From Nocardia spumae (lineage in GTDB: Bacteria; Actinomycetota; Actinomycetes; Mycobacteriales; Mycobacteriaceae), in the NCBI RefSeq assembly GCF_020733635.1, contig NZ_JAJFZL010000001.1, positions 1,922,001 through 1,986,000 on the forward strand: a stretch of DNA of 64,000 bases, written 5' to 3'. Position numbers and translations under genes: made by a program. Positions within the stretch are counted from its first letter, which is position 1, and each line of letters starts with the position of its first letter. Shown here in pieces: positions 1 through 10,090 of this stretch. The notes under the pieces were generated by a model that worked only from the letters and a program-made list of their open reading frames with translations, searched no databases and had not been told where the DNA came from.

Positions 1-46
1 GCAATCGTCTCGGAGCTCGTCTGCTCGCGGTGTGGGCGTCGCCCCC

Positions 47-74
47 CGGTGTTCGAGTGGAGGCTCGAACACCG
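47..74. terminator. GC-rich hairpin, probable terminator
   Basis: An 11-bp perfect stem (CGGTGTTCGAG at 47-57, its complement at 64-74) closes a 6-nt loop. No T-run follows, which is common for actinobacterial terminators. It probably ends a gene lying off the left edge; no gene can be assigned to bases 1-46. Confidence 0.5.
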
Positions 75-88
75 AGGCACGAAAAATG

Positions 89-154
89 AGGCAAATTTGC
101 CGGGGATCTGTGTGCGAGTGGTCTCCGAGACACGCGCTTCCGGCAAATTTGCCT
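89..154. promoter_or_regulatory. Paired palindromes, possible operator pair
   Basis: The 12-bp perfect palindrome GGCAAATTTGCC occurs at 90-101 and again at 142-153. The starts are 52 bp apart, close to five helical turns, so both would face the same side of the DNA. Including flanks, the 15-mer AGGCAAATTTGCCGG (89-103) recurs as its reverse complement at 140-154. An AT core in such GC-rich DNA is unusual. Either a repressor site pair or one large hairpin is possible; the regulated gene is unknown. Confidence 0.4.
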
Positions 155-173
155 TAAATGGGTGGTTGAGCGG

Positions 174-255
<82 letters not shown>

Positions 256-373
256 GTGATGGTACGACCGTCCAAACTCTACCGGGCCGGGCGCCGATCG
301 CGAAGCCACGCGGGGTGTCGTGTACCCGTGAGTAACACGACCAGGGATTATAACGATTAGGTAACTCCCAATA

Positions 374-557
374 TGAGGAACCCTCAACTTTCTTACCGGG
401 GCGTAACCCTGCCACCAGGCGGTTCAAATATGAGGGAGAGTCATGTTTGTGGACGTTCTTGTACGAGCGTCCCGAAATACTCGACGGTAGGGGTGAAGGC
501 TGGGGGGAAACGTGAGGCTTTCCTCATGATTTTGTGCGAACCTGAGGCTTCCTCAGG
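374..557 (+). promoter_or_regulatory. fas upstream region with three TGAGG/CCTCA inverted repeats
   Basis: The 383-bp gap between the tRNA and fas holds no convincing gene. It carries three copies of TGAGG-N3/4-CCTCA: 374-386 (spacer AAC), 513-526 (spacer CTTT) and 543-555 (spacer CTT, arms extendable to 541-557). They lie about 84-265 bp before the fas start. Mycobacterial fas is known to be activated by the TetR-family protein FasR at several inverted repeats in its promoter. That these are the equivalent sites is inference from position and symmetry; I could not compare the motifs. Confidence 0.5.
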
Positions 558-638
558 TCCTCAGGGGCGAGGGACACCTGTGCACGCCAGCGGCGGGCCC
601 CTTCGGGGGAGCCGCCACGAGAAGGAAGTCGATACGTC

Positions 639-3600
639 TTGACGATCAACGAACGCACCGGGACCGGATCGAACGCGAAGGTCGTTGGGGGAGTTTCGGA
701 TACTGGTATCAAGTCGTCGCTGCTGGAACGCCTGCTCGATGGTGAGAAGTACGCGCTGGCCTTCGGCGGGCAGGGTGCGCAGTGGCTGCGTGAGCTGGAG
801 GAGATCGGGCGCGACAGCGCGCTCGAGCCCGAGCTCACCACGCTGGTGCACGAGGCCGCGGCCCGGCTGGAGCCGGTGGCGGCCCAGCTGCTGGTGGTCC
901 GTCCGGTCGGCTTCGACCCCATCGCGTGGATGCTCGAGGACGAACTCGCCGATGGCGAGGAGCCCGAGGAGTCGGCGGCGCCGTCCGCGCAGGCGTTGCG
1001 TTCGGCGGCTGTGTCCATGCCCGGCGTCCTGCTCGCGCAGGTGGCGGCGTTGCGCGCGTTGCGGATGCAGGGCCTCGACCCGGCCGAGCACGCGCCCACC
1101 GGCATCGTCGGACATTCCCAGGGCCTGCTGGCCGCCGAGGCGGCGGCCGCGAACGGTGAGCGCGATGTCGAACTCCTCGCCCTGGCGCAGCTGATCGGCG
1201 CGGCCGCCACACTCGTGGGCCGCCGCCGCGGCATCATCCCGGTGGGCGACAAGTCGCCGATGGTCGCGGTGTCGAATGTCGACCCCGACGAGCTGCGTGC
1301 CGTAGTGGCCGAGGTGTCGGCGGGTGTGGATCCGAGCGTCGCCGCGGTGGTGTCGATTCGCAACGGCCGGCGGCGTGCGGTGTTGTCGGGCACGGTATCC
1401 CAGCTCGAGCGGGTGCGGCAGCGCTGCGCCGAGATCAACGCCGAGCAGACCCGTGACCGCGACGCCAAGAAGCGCGGCGGTGCCGTCTTCGCTCCGGTCT
1501 TCGAGGATGTGCTGGTCGAGGTCGCCTTCCATCACCCCGCGCTCGCCGATACCGTCGAACTGGTTTCGGCGTGGGCCGCGCAATGCGATATCGACACCGA
1601 ACTCGCCGCTGACCTGGCGCGCCGCATTCTGGTCGATCCCGTCGACTGGGTGCAGGCGGTCGAGGAGACGGTTTCCGGTGGGGCCCAGTGGATTCTGGAC
1701 ATCGGGCCCGGCGATCTGCTGAGCCGGCTCACCCAGGGCTCGCTCAAGGGCACCGGCGTGGGCATCGTCGCCGCCGCGACCCGTCCCGGTCAGCGCAGCC
1801 TGTTCACCCCCGGCGCCGCGCCGCAGGTGGCGCCGGCCTGGACCTCGTTCGCGCCCACGCCGATTCGCCTGCCGAACGGCCGGATCGTCGTCGAAACCGC
1901 GTTCACCCGCCTGACCGGGCGCTCGCCGATCCTGCTGGCCGGTATGACCCCGACCACCGTCGACGCGAAAATCGTTGCCGCCGCGGCCAACGCGGGCCAC
2001 TGGGCCGAGCTGGCCGGTGGCGGCCAGGTCACCGAGCAGATCTTCGCCGACCGGGTCGCCGAACTGCAGACCCTGCTGCAGCCCGGCCGGGCTGTGCAGT
2101 TCAACTCGCTGTTCCTGGATCCCTACCTGTGGAAGCTGCAGCTGGGCGGTAAGCGGCTGGTGCAGCGTTCCCGCACCGCCGGCGCGCCGTTCGACGGCGT
2201 CGTCGTCACCGCGGGCATTCCCGAACTCGAAGAGGCCGTGGCGCTGATCGAGGAACTGAGCGAGGCGGGTATCACCCACGTCGCCTTCAAACCGGGCACT
2301 GTCGCGCAGATCCGCGCCGTGCTCCGCATCGCCGACGAGGTGCCGGACTACCCGGTGATCATGCACATCGAGGGTGGCCGCGCCGGTGGGCACCACTCCT
2401 GGGAGGACCTCGACGACCTCCTGCTCGAGACCTATGCCGAACTGCGCAACCGGGCCAATGTGGTGGTCTGCGTCGGCGGCGGCATCGGCACCCCCGAGCG
2501 GGCCACCGAGTACCTGACCGGTGAATGGTCGGTGGCACACGGCTATCCGACGATGCCGCTGGACGGCGTGCTGGTAGGCACCGCGGCCATGGCCGCCCTG
2601 GAGGCCACCACCGCTCCCGAGGTCAAGCAGCTGCTCGTCGACACCCCCGGCACCCCGGACTGGGTCGCCGCCGGCACCGCCACCGGCGGAATGGCCTCCG
2701 GCCGTAGTCAATTGGGCGCCGACATCCACGAGATCGACAACTCCGCCTCGCAGACCGGCCGTCTGCTCGACGAGGTCGCCGGTGACGCCGACGCCGTCGC
2801 CGAGCGCCGCGCGGAGATCATCGAAGCGCTCGATCGCACCGCCAAGCCCTACTTCGGCGATGTCGCGGCGATGAGCTACCTGCGCTGGCTGGAGCGTTAC
2901 GTCGAGCTGGCCGCGCTGCTGCCGGAACATCAGCGTGCCGGTCGCGACGGCTTCGACTGCGGCACCGACCTGGGTGACGCGATCGCCGACGCCACCCGTT
3001 CGGTGTGGGCCGACATCACCTGGCGCGACCGCTTCGCCGAGATGGTGCGCCGCGCCGAGGCCCGCCTCAACCCCGCCGACCGCGGCCGCATCCCGACGTT
3101 GTTCGCCGACGACGCCGACTTCGAGCGCCCGGTCCATGTGATCTGCACCCTGAAGGAGCACTACCCGGCCGCCGCGGACACTGTGCTGCATCCGGCCGAC
3201 GTGCCGTTCTTCGTCTCGCTGTGCAAGACCCCCGGCAAGCCGGTGAACTTCGTTCCCGTCGTCGACGGCGATGTGCGCCGGTGGTGGCGTTCGGATTCGC
3301 TGTGGCAGGCCCACGATCCGCGCTACACCGCAGACCAGGTCTGCATCATTCCCGGCACGGTGTCGGTCGCCGGTATCACCCGGGTCGACGAGCCGGTGGG
3401 TGAGCTCCTCGATCGGTTCGAGCAGGACGCCGCCTACACCCTGATCCGCGGCGGCGTGACCCCGGCCGCCGTCGACGGCCGCCGTCGTGCCGACATCGGT
3501 TCCGGTGCCATCGATATCGTGCTGGCCGCACCCGATGTGCAGTGGGCCGGGCGCACCGCCGCCAACCCGGTGCACCGGCTCGGCGATCTGCACGAGTGGA

Positions 3601-6600
3601 CCGTCGACAACCAGGGCGCGGTGCACCGGCCGACCGGCGCCACGCTGACTCCCGCCGACGGGCCCGACGCCGATCACGCGTATGTGGAGCTGACCGTTCC
3701 GCTGTCGCCGGCCAACGAGGTGCGGATCCGCATCACCGTGCCGGAGTCGGTGTACAACGGTGGCGCGCCGGTGATCACCGAAGACGACGCCGAAGCCGCG
3801 ATGTCGGCCCTGCTGGCCGTGGCCGCCGGGCAGACGCTGCCGGAGGTCAAGTCCGCCAACGGTGTTCACGTCGCTCACGTCAACCTGGCCTGGACGCCGG
3901 ATATGATCGCCGACCACGCCGGCGTCACCGGTTCCGGCCTGCCCGCCGGTCTCAGCACCATCGATCGCCGGGTGCCCGATGTTCTGGTCGGCGCCTGCTG
4001 GCCGGCCGTGTTCGCGGTCCTCGGCGCCAGCCGGGCCGAGGGTGCGGACGGCAGCGCCGGCAGTGTCATCGAGGGCATGCTGGATCTGGTCCACCTCGAT
4101 CATCGGATCGACCTGGTCCGCACCCTGCCCAGCGATCCCGCGGTGCTCAGTGTGCGCGCGGAATCGGCCTCGGTGGTCGATACCGATCTGGGGCGCGTCG
4201 TCGAGGTGCGGGTCGCCGTCGGCGTGATGCGCGACCACGGCCTCGAGACCCCCACCGTGGCAACGCTGGTGGAGCGATTCGCGATTCGCGGCCGCAACGG
4301 CAGCGGCGAGCTCACCGATCCGCCGCGTGCGGCCGGCACCGTCTCGGACGACGCGACCGAGACGCCGCGTCGCCGCCGGCGCGATGTCACGATCACCGCG
4401 CCGCGGGCCATGGCGGCCTTCGCCGAGGTCTCCGGCGATCACAACCCGATCCACACCAGCACCGCCGCCGCGAAACTGGCCGGTCTGGGCAGCCCGATCG
4501 TGCACGGCATGTGGCTGTCGGCCGCCGCGCAGCACGCGGTCTCGGCCGTGGATCCCGAATCTCCGCTGCCCGCGCGGACTGTCACCGCCTGGACCACCCG
4601 ATTCCTCGGAATGGTGCGGCCGGGTGCGCAGATCGATGTGCGGGTCGAGCGGATCGCCGTCGACCGCGGCTGCGAGATCGTGGAGGTGTCCTGCCGGACC
4701 GGCGGTGACCTGGTGATGACCGCGACCGCCCGGCTCGCGGCTCCGAAGACCGTCTACGCCTTCCCCGGTCAAGGTATCCAGACCAAGGGGATGGGCCTGG
4801 ACGCCCGGTCGCGGTCGAAGGCGGCCAAGCAGATCTGGGATCGTGCCGACAAGCACACCCGTGAGGCGCTCGGCTTCTCGATCCTCGCCGTCGTGCGGGA
4901 CAACCCGACCTACCTCAAGGCGCGCGGCGTGGAATACCGCCACCCGCAGGGCGTTCTGCATCTGACCCAGTTCACCCAGGTCGCGATGGCGACCCTCGGC
5001 GTGGCCCAGGTCGCCGAACTGCGCGAGGCCGGCGCCTTCGTCGAAGGCGCCATGCTGGCCGGCCACTCGGTCGGTGAGTACAACGCCCTGGCCGCGGTGG
5101 CCGGTGTGCTGCCGCTCGAGGCCGTGCTGGAGGTCGTCTTCCAGCGTGGCTCGGCGATGCACGAGCTGGTGCCCCGGGATGCGCAGGGCCGCAGCGACTA
5201 TCGGATGGCCGCCATCCGGCCGTCGCAGATCGGGCTGCCCGATGCCGAGGTGATCGACTTCGTCGCGGGTGTCGGCGAACGCGCCGGCGAATTCCTCGAG
5301 GTGGTGAACCTGAACCTGCGCGGTTCGCAGTACGCCATCGCGGGTACGGTCGCCGGGCTCGAGGAGCTGGAAGCCGAAATCGAGCGTCGCCGTGCCGAAT
5401 TCGGTGGTAAGCGGGCGTTCGTGCTGGTGCCCGGCATCGATGTGCCGTTCCACTCGACCGTGCTGCGCAAGGGTGTGCCGGAGTTCCGGAACAAGCTCGA
5501 GGAACTGCTGCCGGAGAACCTGCATCCGGAAGTTCTCGCCGGACGCTACATTCCGAACCTGGTGCCGCGGCCGTTCTCGCTGGAGCGCGAATTCATCGCC
5601 GAGATCGCGGATCTGGTGCCGTCGGAACCGCTGCGCGCGGTGCTGGAAGACTTCGAATCCTGGTCGGCGCGTCCGGAAGAACTGTGCCGGGTGCTGCTGA
5701 TCGAGCTGCTGGCCTGGCAGTTCGCCAGCCCGGTGCGCTGGATCGAGACGCAGGATCTGCTGTTCACCGATACCGCCCGCGGTGGTGTCGGGGTGGAGCG
5801 TTTCGTCGAGATCGGTCTGGCCGCCACCCCGACGGTGGCGAACCTGGCGGGTAACACGCTGAAGCTCCCGCAGTTCGCGACGACCAAGGTCGAGGTGCTC
5901 AACATCGAGCGCGAGGCCGGGGTCGTGTACTCGACCGATACCGACCCGGCGCCGGTGGACGAGCCGGAGGAGACCGTGGCCGAAGCGGCTCCGGCCGCCC
6001 CGGCGACCGCGGCCGCCGCCCCGGCCCCGGCGCCCGCCGCGACCGGTGGCCCGCGCCCGGACGACATCACCTTCAACGCGGCCGACGCCACCCGGGTCCT
6101 GATCGCGCTGTGGACCAAGCTGCGACTGGACCAGATCGGCCCGGTGGACACCATCGAGGCGCTGTGCGACGGCGTGTCCTCGCGGCGTAACCAGCTGCTG
6201 GTGGACCTCGGTTCGGAGCTGTCGCTCGGTGCGATCGACGGTGCCGCCGATGCCGATATGGGCGCGCTGTCGGCCACCGTCGACCGGCTGGCCCGCACCT
6301 ACAAGCCGTTCGGTTCGGTGCTGTCCGACGCCATCGGCGATCACCTGCGCAAGGTCTTCGGCCCGTCGGGTAAGCGCCCGGCCGCCATCGCCGATCGGGT
6401 GAAGAAGGTCTGGGAACTCGGCGACGGCTGGGCCCACCACGTGACCGCCGAGGTCTCGCTGGGCACCCGCGAGGGCGCCAGCGTGCGTGGCGGTGATCTC
6501 GGTGGCCTGGCCTCCGGAGCATTGAGCGATGGCGCCGCGGTGGACGCGGCGATCGACGCGGCCGTGCAGGCCGTGGCCGGTCGCCGGGGCATCAGTGTCG

Positions 6601-9600
6601 CGCTGCCGGCCGCCGGTGGTGGCGGAGGCGCCACCGTGGACGCGGCCGCGCTGGGCGAGTTCACCGAGCAGATCACCGGGCGTGACGGCGTCCTGGCGAC
6701 CGCCGCGCGCGTGGTGCTCGACCAGCTGGGCCTGACCGACAAGGTGTCCGCGCCGGAGGCGACGGACGAGTCGCTGGTCGATCTGGTCTCGGCCGAACTG
6801 GGTTCGGACTGGCCGCGATTGGTCGCCCCGGCCTTCGACGCACGCAAGGCCGTGCTCATCGACGACCGCTGGGCGAGCGCCCGTGAGGATCTGGCCACCT
6901 TGTGGCTGGCCGCCGACGCCGAAATCGGCGACGACCGGATCGCGGGTTACGCCGGCACCGGTACCGCCGTTGCCGCCCAGGCGAACTGGTGGCGGCAGCA
7001 GGCGATGAAGCAGGCCCGGTCGGTGCTGGCCGGTACCTACGAGCGCATCGCGCAGGCGGCTGCGGGCACCGAGGACGAGGGTGTCTGGTCCGCCGACATC
7101 GCGGTGATCACCGGCGCGAGCAAGGGGTCCATCGCGGCATCGATCGCGGGCGGACTGCTCGCCGGTGGCGCGACGGTCATCGTCACCACCTCGAAGCTCG
7201 ACGACGACCGGCTCGCCTTCTACAAGCAGCTGTACCGCGAGCACGCCCGGGCGGGCGCCGCGCTGTGGGTGGTCCCGGCGAATATGGCCTCCTACACCGA
7301 TATCGACGCCCTGATCGACTGGATCGGTAACGAGCAGACCGATAACGCCGGTGGCGCGAAGGTCCTCGTGAAGCCGGCAATGACCCCGACGTTGCTGCTG
7401 CCGTTCGCCGCGCCGCGAGTGGCCGGCGATCTCGCCGACGCCGGCGCGCGCGCCGAGATGGAGATGCGAGTTCTGCTGTGGTCGGTGGAGCGTCTGATCG
7501 GCGGTCTGTCCGGCCTCGGCGCCGACCACGATGTGGACGCGAAACTGCATGTGGTGCTTCCGGGTTCGCCCAACCGCGGCATGTTCGGTGGTGACGGCGC
7601 CTACGGTGAGGCCAAGGCCGCGCTCGATGCGGTCATCGCCAAGTGGCGGGTGGAGAAGTCGTGGGCGCAGCGGGTCACGCTGGTGCACGCGATGATCGGC
7701 TGGGTCCGTGGCACCGGCCTGATGGGTCATAACGATCCGCTGGTCGCGGCCGTGGAGAAGGCCGGGGTACACACCTGGTCCACCCAGGAGATGGCCGACG
7801 AACTGCTCAAGTGGTGCACCTCGCGGGCTCGTGCGGTGACCGCGACCGGTCCGCAGCAGATCGACCTCACCGGCGGGCTGGCTGGTGCGAAGCTGGATCT
7901 GTCCGCTCTGGCCGAGCAGGCCGAGCGGGAGGCCGAGGCCGAGGTCGTCGACGAGCGGGGCACGATCGCGGCGCTGCCCGTGCCGCCGACCCTGAGCTCG
8001 GTGCTGCCCACCCCCGAATGGGGTTCGGTCACCGCCGATCTCGCCGATATGGTGGTCATCGTCGGCGCGGGTGAGCTCGGGCCCTACGGCTCGGCGCGCA
8101 CCCGGTTCGAGATGGAGGTCGCCGACGAGCTGTCGGCCGCCGGCGTCCTCGAACTGGCCTGGACCACGGGCCTGGTCACCTGGGAGAACGACCCCAAGCC
8201 CGGCTGGTACGACACCGAGAGCGGCGAGTACGTCGACGAATCGGAAATCGCCGAGCGTTACCACGACACGGTCGTGGAGCGCTGCGGGGTGCGCCGCTAC
8301 GGCGACGACGGCTCGATGATCGACAACGCCGCTCCGCTGCTCAGCTCGGTCTTCCTCGACCGGGACCTGAGCTTCGTGGTCAACAGTGAGGCCGAGGCGC
8401 GCACGTTCTACGCCGCCGACCCCGAGCACACCGTGATCAACCCGGTCGCCGATTCCAGCGACTGGCAGGTGATCCGCCAGGCGGGCACCGAGATTCGGGT
8501 GCCGCGCAAGGCCAAGCTGTCGCGCACCGTCGGTGGCCAGATCCCCGAGGGCTGGGACCCGACCCGCTGGGGCATCTCGCCCGATATGGCGAGCTCGGTG
8601 GACCGGGTGGCGCTGTGGAACATCGTCTGCACCGTGGACGCGTTCCTGTCCAGCGGTTTCAGTCCGGCGGAACTGATGAGCTGGGTGCACCCGGCGATGG
8701 TGACCAACACCCAGGGCACCGGTATGGGCGGTATGTCGTCGATGCGCTCGCTCTACATCGACAACCTGCTCGGTGAGCCGCGGGCGAACGACATCCTGCA
8801 GGAGGCGTTGCCGAACGTCGCGCTGGCCCACGTGGTGCAGTCCTACATCGGCAGCTACGGCGGCATGATCCATCCGGTCGCGGCGTGCGCGACCGCGGCG
8901 GTGTCGGTCGAGGAGGGTGTCGACAAGATCCGGCTCGGCAAGGCCGAGGTCGTGGTGGCCGGTGGTTACGACGATCTGGGTATCGAGGGCATCGTCGGCT
9001 TCGGCGATATGTCCGCGACCGCCGATTCGGCCGCGATGAGCGCCAAGGGCATCAGCGACCGCTACTTCTCCCGGGCCAACGACCGCCGCCGCGGCGGATT
9101 CGTCGAATCCCAGGGTGGCGGAACGGTTCTGCTGGCCCGCGGTGACGTGGCCGCCGAGGCCGGGCTGCCGGTCCTCGGCGTGGTCGCCTTCGCGCAGTCC
9201 TTCGCCGACGGTGTGCACACCTCGATTCCGGCTCCGGGCCTGGGTGCGCTGAGCGCGGGCCGGGGCGGGGCGGAATCGCAGCTGGCCGCGCAACTGCGCA
9301 AGCTCGGTGTCTCGGTCGACGAGGTGGCTGTCATCTCGAAGCACGACACTTCCACCGCCGCCAACGATCCCAACGAATCGGAGCTGCACGAGCGGCTCGC
9401 CGGTGCGCTGGGCCGGTCCGAGGGCGCGCCGCTGTTCGTGATCTCGCAGAAGTCGCTGACCGGCCACGCCAAGGGCGGTGCGGCGGCCTTCCAGCTGATC
9501 GGCCTGTGCCAGGTGCTCGAACAAGGCGTGATTCCGCCGAACCGCAGCCTCGACTGCGTCGACGAGAAGATGGCCGAGTACCCGCATCTGGTGTGGCCGC

Positions 9601-10001
9601 GGCAGCCGCTGCGGTTCGCGGATCGGTTCGCGCTCAAGGCGGGTCTGGTGACCTCGCTCGGCTTCGGGCACGTCTCCGGACTGCTGGCGATCGTGCACCC
9701 GCAGGCCTTCGTCGAGGCGCTGGATCCGCAGCGCCGCGACGACTACCTGCGCCGCGCCGAGGAGCGTCGTCTCGCCGGCCGGCAGCGGCTGGTCAAGGCG
9801 ATGTGTGGCGGCGAACCGCTCTACGAGCGCCCGGCGGACCGCCGACTCGGCGCCGACGGCACCCCGGCCAAGCAGATCCGCCAGCTCGAAGCCGATGTGC
9901 TGCTGTCCGCCGAGGCCCGCCTGGGCACCGACGGGCTGTATCTGGCCCACGGCGCCTGCGGGACAGGAGAACTGGCCGCGGGGTCCGACGCTGCGAAGTA
10001 G
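639..10001 (+). CDS. fas: Type I fatty acid synthase (FAS-I)
   Basis: Multifunctional cytoplasmic synthase of about 3,120 residues (mycobacterial FAS-I is near 3,070) that makes the acyl-CoA precursors of membrane lipids and mycolic acids. Domains in order: acetyl transferase (GHSQG, Ser160), FMN/NADPH enoyl reductase (LAGMTPT near 430, GGRAGGHH near 577), hot-dog dehydratase (SGDHNPIH, His1268), malonyl/palmitoyl transferase (GHSVGEYNA, Ser1477), an Ala/Pro linker then acyl carrier (DGVSSRRNQ, probable phosphopantetheine Ser1847), ketoreductase (TGASKGSI near 2158) and ketosynthase (Cys2750, His2902, His2943). All catalytic residues looked for are present. The TTG start at 639 is preceded by a GAGAAGGAAG Shine-Dalgarno about 10 nt upstream. 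acpS, which supplies its phosphopantetheine arm, follows 89 bp downstream. Confidence 0.98.
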   Translation: MTINERTGTGSNAKVVGGVSDTGIKSSLLERLLDGEKYALAFGGQGAQWLRELEEIGRDSALEPELTTLVHEAAARLEPVAAQLLVVRPVGFDPIAWMLEDELADGEEPEESAAPSAQALRSAAVSMPGVLLAQVAALRALRMQGLDPAEHAPTGIVGHSQGLLAAEAAAANGERDVELLALAQLIGAAATLVGRRRGIIPVGDKSPMVAVSNVDPDELRAVVAEVSAGVDPSVAAVVSIRNGRRRAVLSGTVSQLERVRQRCAEINAEQTRDRDAKKRGGAVFAPVFEDVLVEVAFHHPALADTVELVSAWAAQCDIDTELAADLARRILVDPVDWVQAVEETVSGGAQWILDIGPGDLLSRLTQGSLKGTGVGIVAAATRPGQRSLFTPGAAPQVAPAWTSFAPTPIRLPNGRIVVETAFTRLTGRSPILLAGMTPTTVDAKIVAAAANAGHWAELAGGGQVTEQIFADRVAELQTLLQPGRAVQFNSLFLDPYLWKLQLGGKRLVQRSRTAGAPFDGVVVTAGIPELEEAVALIEELSEAGITHVAFKPGTVAQIRAVLRIADEVPDYPVIMHIEGGRAGGHHSWEDLDDLLLETYAELRNRANVVVCVGGGIGTPERATEYLTGEWSVAHGYPTMPLDGVLVGTAAMAALEATTAPEVKQLLVDTPGTPDWVAAGTATGGMASGRSQLGADIHEIDNSASQTGRLLDEVAGDADAVAERRAEIIEALDRTAKPYFGDVAAMSYLRWLERYVELAALLPEHQRAGRDGFDCGTDLGDAIADATRSVWADITWRDRFAEMVRRAEARLNPADRGRIPTLFADDADFERPVHVICTLKEHYPAAADTVLHPADVPFFVSLCKTPGKPVNFVPVVDGDVRRWWRSDSLWQAHDPRYTADQVCIIPGTVSVAGITRVDEPVGELLDRFEQDAAYTLIRGGVTPAAVDGRRRADIGSGAIDIVLAAPDVQWAGRTAANPVHRLGDLHEWTVDNQGAVHRPTGATLTPADGPDADHAYVELTVPLSPANEVRIRITVPESVYNGGAPVITEDDAEAAMSALLAVAAGQTLPEVKSANGVHVAHVNLAWTPDMIADHAGVTGSGLPAGLSTIDRRVPDVLVGACWPAVFAVLGASRAEGADGSAGSVIEGMLDLVHLDHRIDLVRTLPSDPAVLSVRAESASVVDTDLGRVVEVRVAVGVMRDHGLETPTVATLVERFAIRGRNGSGELTDPPRAAGTVSDDATETPRRRRRDVTITAPRAMAAFAEVSGDHNPIHTSTAAAKLAGLGSPIVHGMWLSAAAQHAVSAVDPESPLPARTVTAWTTRFLGMVRPGAQIDVRVERIAVDRGCEIVEVSCRTGGDLVMTATARLAAPKTVYAFPGQGIQTKGMGLDARSRSKAAKQIWDRADKHTREALGFSILAVVRDNPTYLKARGVEYRHPQGVLHLTQFTQVAMATLGVAQVAELREAGAFVEGAMLAGHSVGEYNALAAVAGVLPLEAVLEVVFQRGSAMHELVPRDAQGRSDYRMAAIRPSQIGLPDAEVIDFVAGVGERAGEFLEVVNLNLRGSQYAIAGTVAGLEELEAEIERRRAEFGGKRAFVLVPGIDVPFHSTVLRKGVPEFRNKLEELLPENLHPEVLAGRYIPNLVPRPFSLEREFIAEIADLVPSEPLRAVLEDFESWSARPEELCRVLLIELLAWQFASPVRWIETQDLLFTDTARGGVGVERFVEIGLAATPTVANLAGNTLKLPQFATTKVEVLNIEREAGVVYSTDTDPAPVDEPEETVAEAAPAAPATAAAAPAPAPAATGGPRPDDITFNAADATRVLIALWTKLRLDQIGPVDTIEALCDGVSSRRNQLLVDLGSELSLGAIDGAADADMGALSATVDRLARTYKPFGSVLSDAIGDHLRKVFGPSGKRPAAIADRVKKVWELGDGWAHHVTAEVSLGTREGASVRGGDLGGLASGALSDGAAVDAAIDAAVQAVAGRRGISVALPAAGGGGGATVDAAALGEFTEQITGRDGVLATAARVVLDQLGLTDKVSAPEATDESLVDLVSAELGSDWPRLVAPAFDARKAVLIDDRWASAREDLATLWLAADAEIGDDRIAGYAGTGTAVAAQANWWRQQAMKQARSVLAGTYERIAQAAAGTEDEGVWSADIAVITGASKGSIAASIAGGLLAGGATVIVTTSKLDDDRLAFYKQLYREHARAGAALWVVPANMASYTDIDALIDWIGNEQTDNAGGAKVLVKPAMTPTLLLPFAAPRVAGDLADAGARAEMEMRVLLWSVERLIGGLSGLGADHDVDAKLHVVLPGSPNRGMFGGDGAYGEAKAALDAVIAKWRVEKSWAQRVTLVHAMIGWVRGTGLMGHNDPLVAAVEKAGVHTWSTQEMADELLKWCTSRARAVTATGPQQIDLTGGLAGAKLDLSALAEQAEREAEAEVVDERGTIAALPVPPTLSSVLPTPEWGSVTADLADMVVIVGAGELGPYGSARTRFEMEVADELSAAGVLELAWTTGLVTWENDPKPGWYDTESGEYVDESEIAERYHDTVVERCGVRRYGDDGSMIDNAAPLLSSVFLDRDLSFVVNSEAEARTFYAADPEHTVINPVADSSDWQVIRQAGTEIRVPRKAKLSRTVGGQIPEGWDPTRWGISPDMASSVDRVALWNIVCTVDAFLSSGFSPAELMSWVHPAMVTNTQGTGMGGMSSMRSLYIDNLLGEPRANDILQEALPNVALAHVVQSYIGSYGGMIHPVAACATAAVSVEEGVDKIRLGKAEVVVAGGYDDLGIEGIVGFGDMSATADSAAMSAKGISDRYFSRANDRRRGGFVESQGGGTVLLARGDVAAEAGLPVLGVVAFAQSFADGVHTSIPAPGLGALSAGRGGAESQLAAQLRKLGVSVDEVAVISKHDTSTAANDPNESELHERLAGALGRSEGAPLFVISQKSLTGHAKGGAAAFQLIGLCQVLEQGVIPPNRSLDCVDEKMAEYPHLVWPRQPLRFADRFALKAGLVTSLGFGHVSGLLAIVHPQAFVEALDPQRRDDYLRRAEERRLAGRQRLVKAMCGGEPLYERPADRRLGADGTPAKQIRQLEADVLLSAEARLGTDGLYLAHGACGTGELAAGSDAAK

Positions 10002-10090
10002 GCAGCTCAGAGGCGCCGTGAAGTAACAACTCCCCGGTAACGATGCGCCGATACCGATGATGGTCCGCCGAATCCGTAGGCTCCGGATTC

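Noticed and set aside
373..642. An 89-codon plus-strand frame just upstream of fas
   Set aside because: No Shine-Dalgarno, no domain, unusual composition, and it covers the inverted repeats; the region reads as a promoter.
561..9950. A 3,129-codon open frame antisense to fas
   Set aside because: High-GC genes with biased third positions leave the complementary frame open. The translation is Arg/Gly/His/Gln-rich low complexity with no domains, while the plus strand encodes a complete FAS-I.
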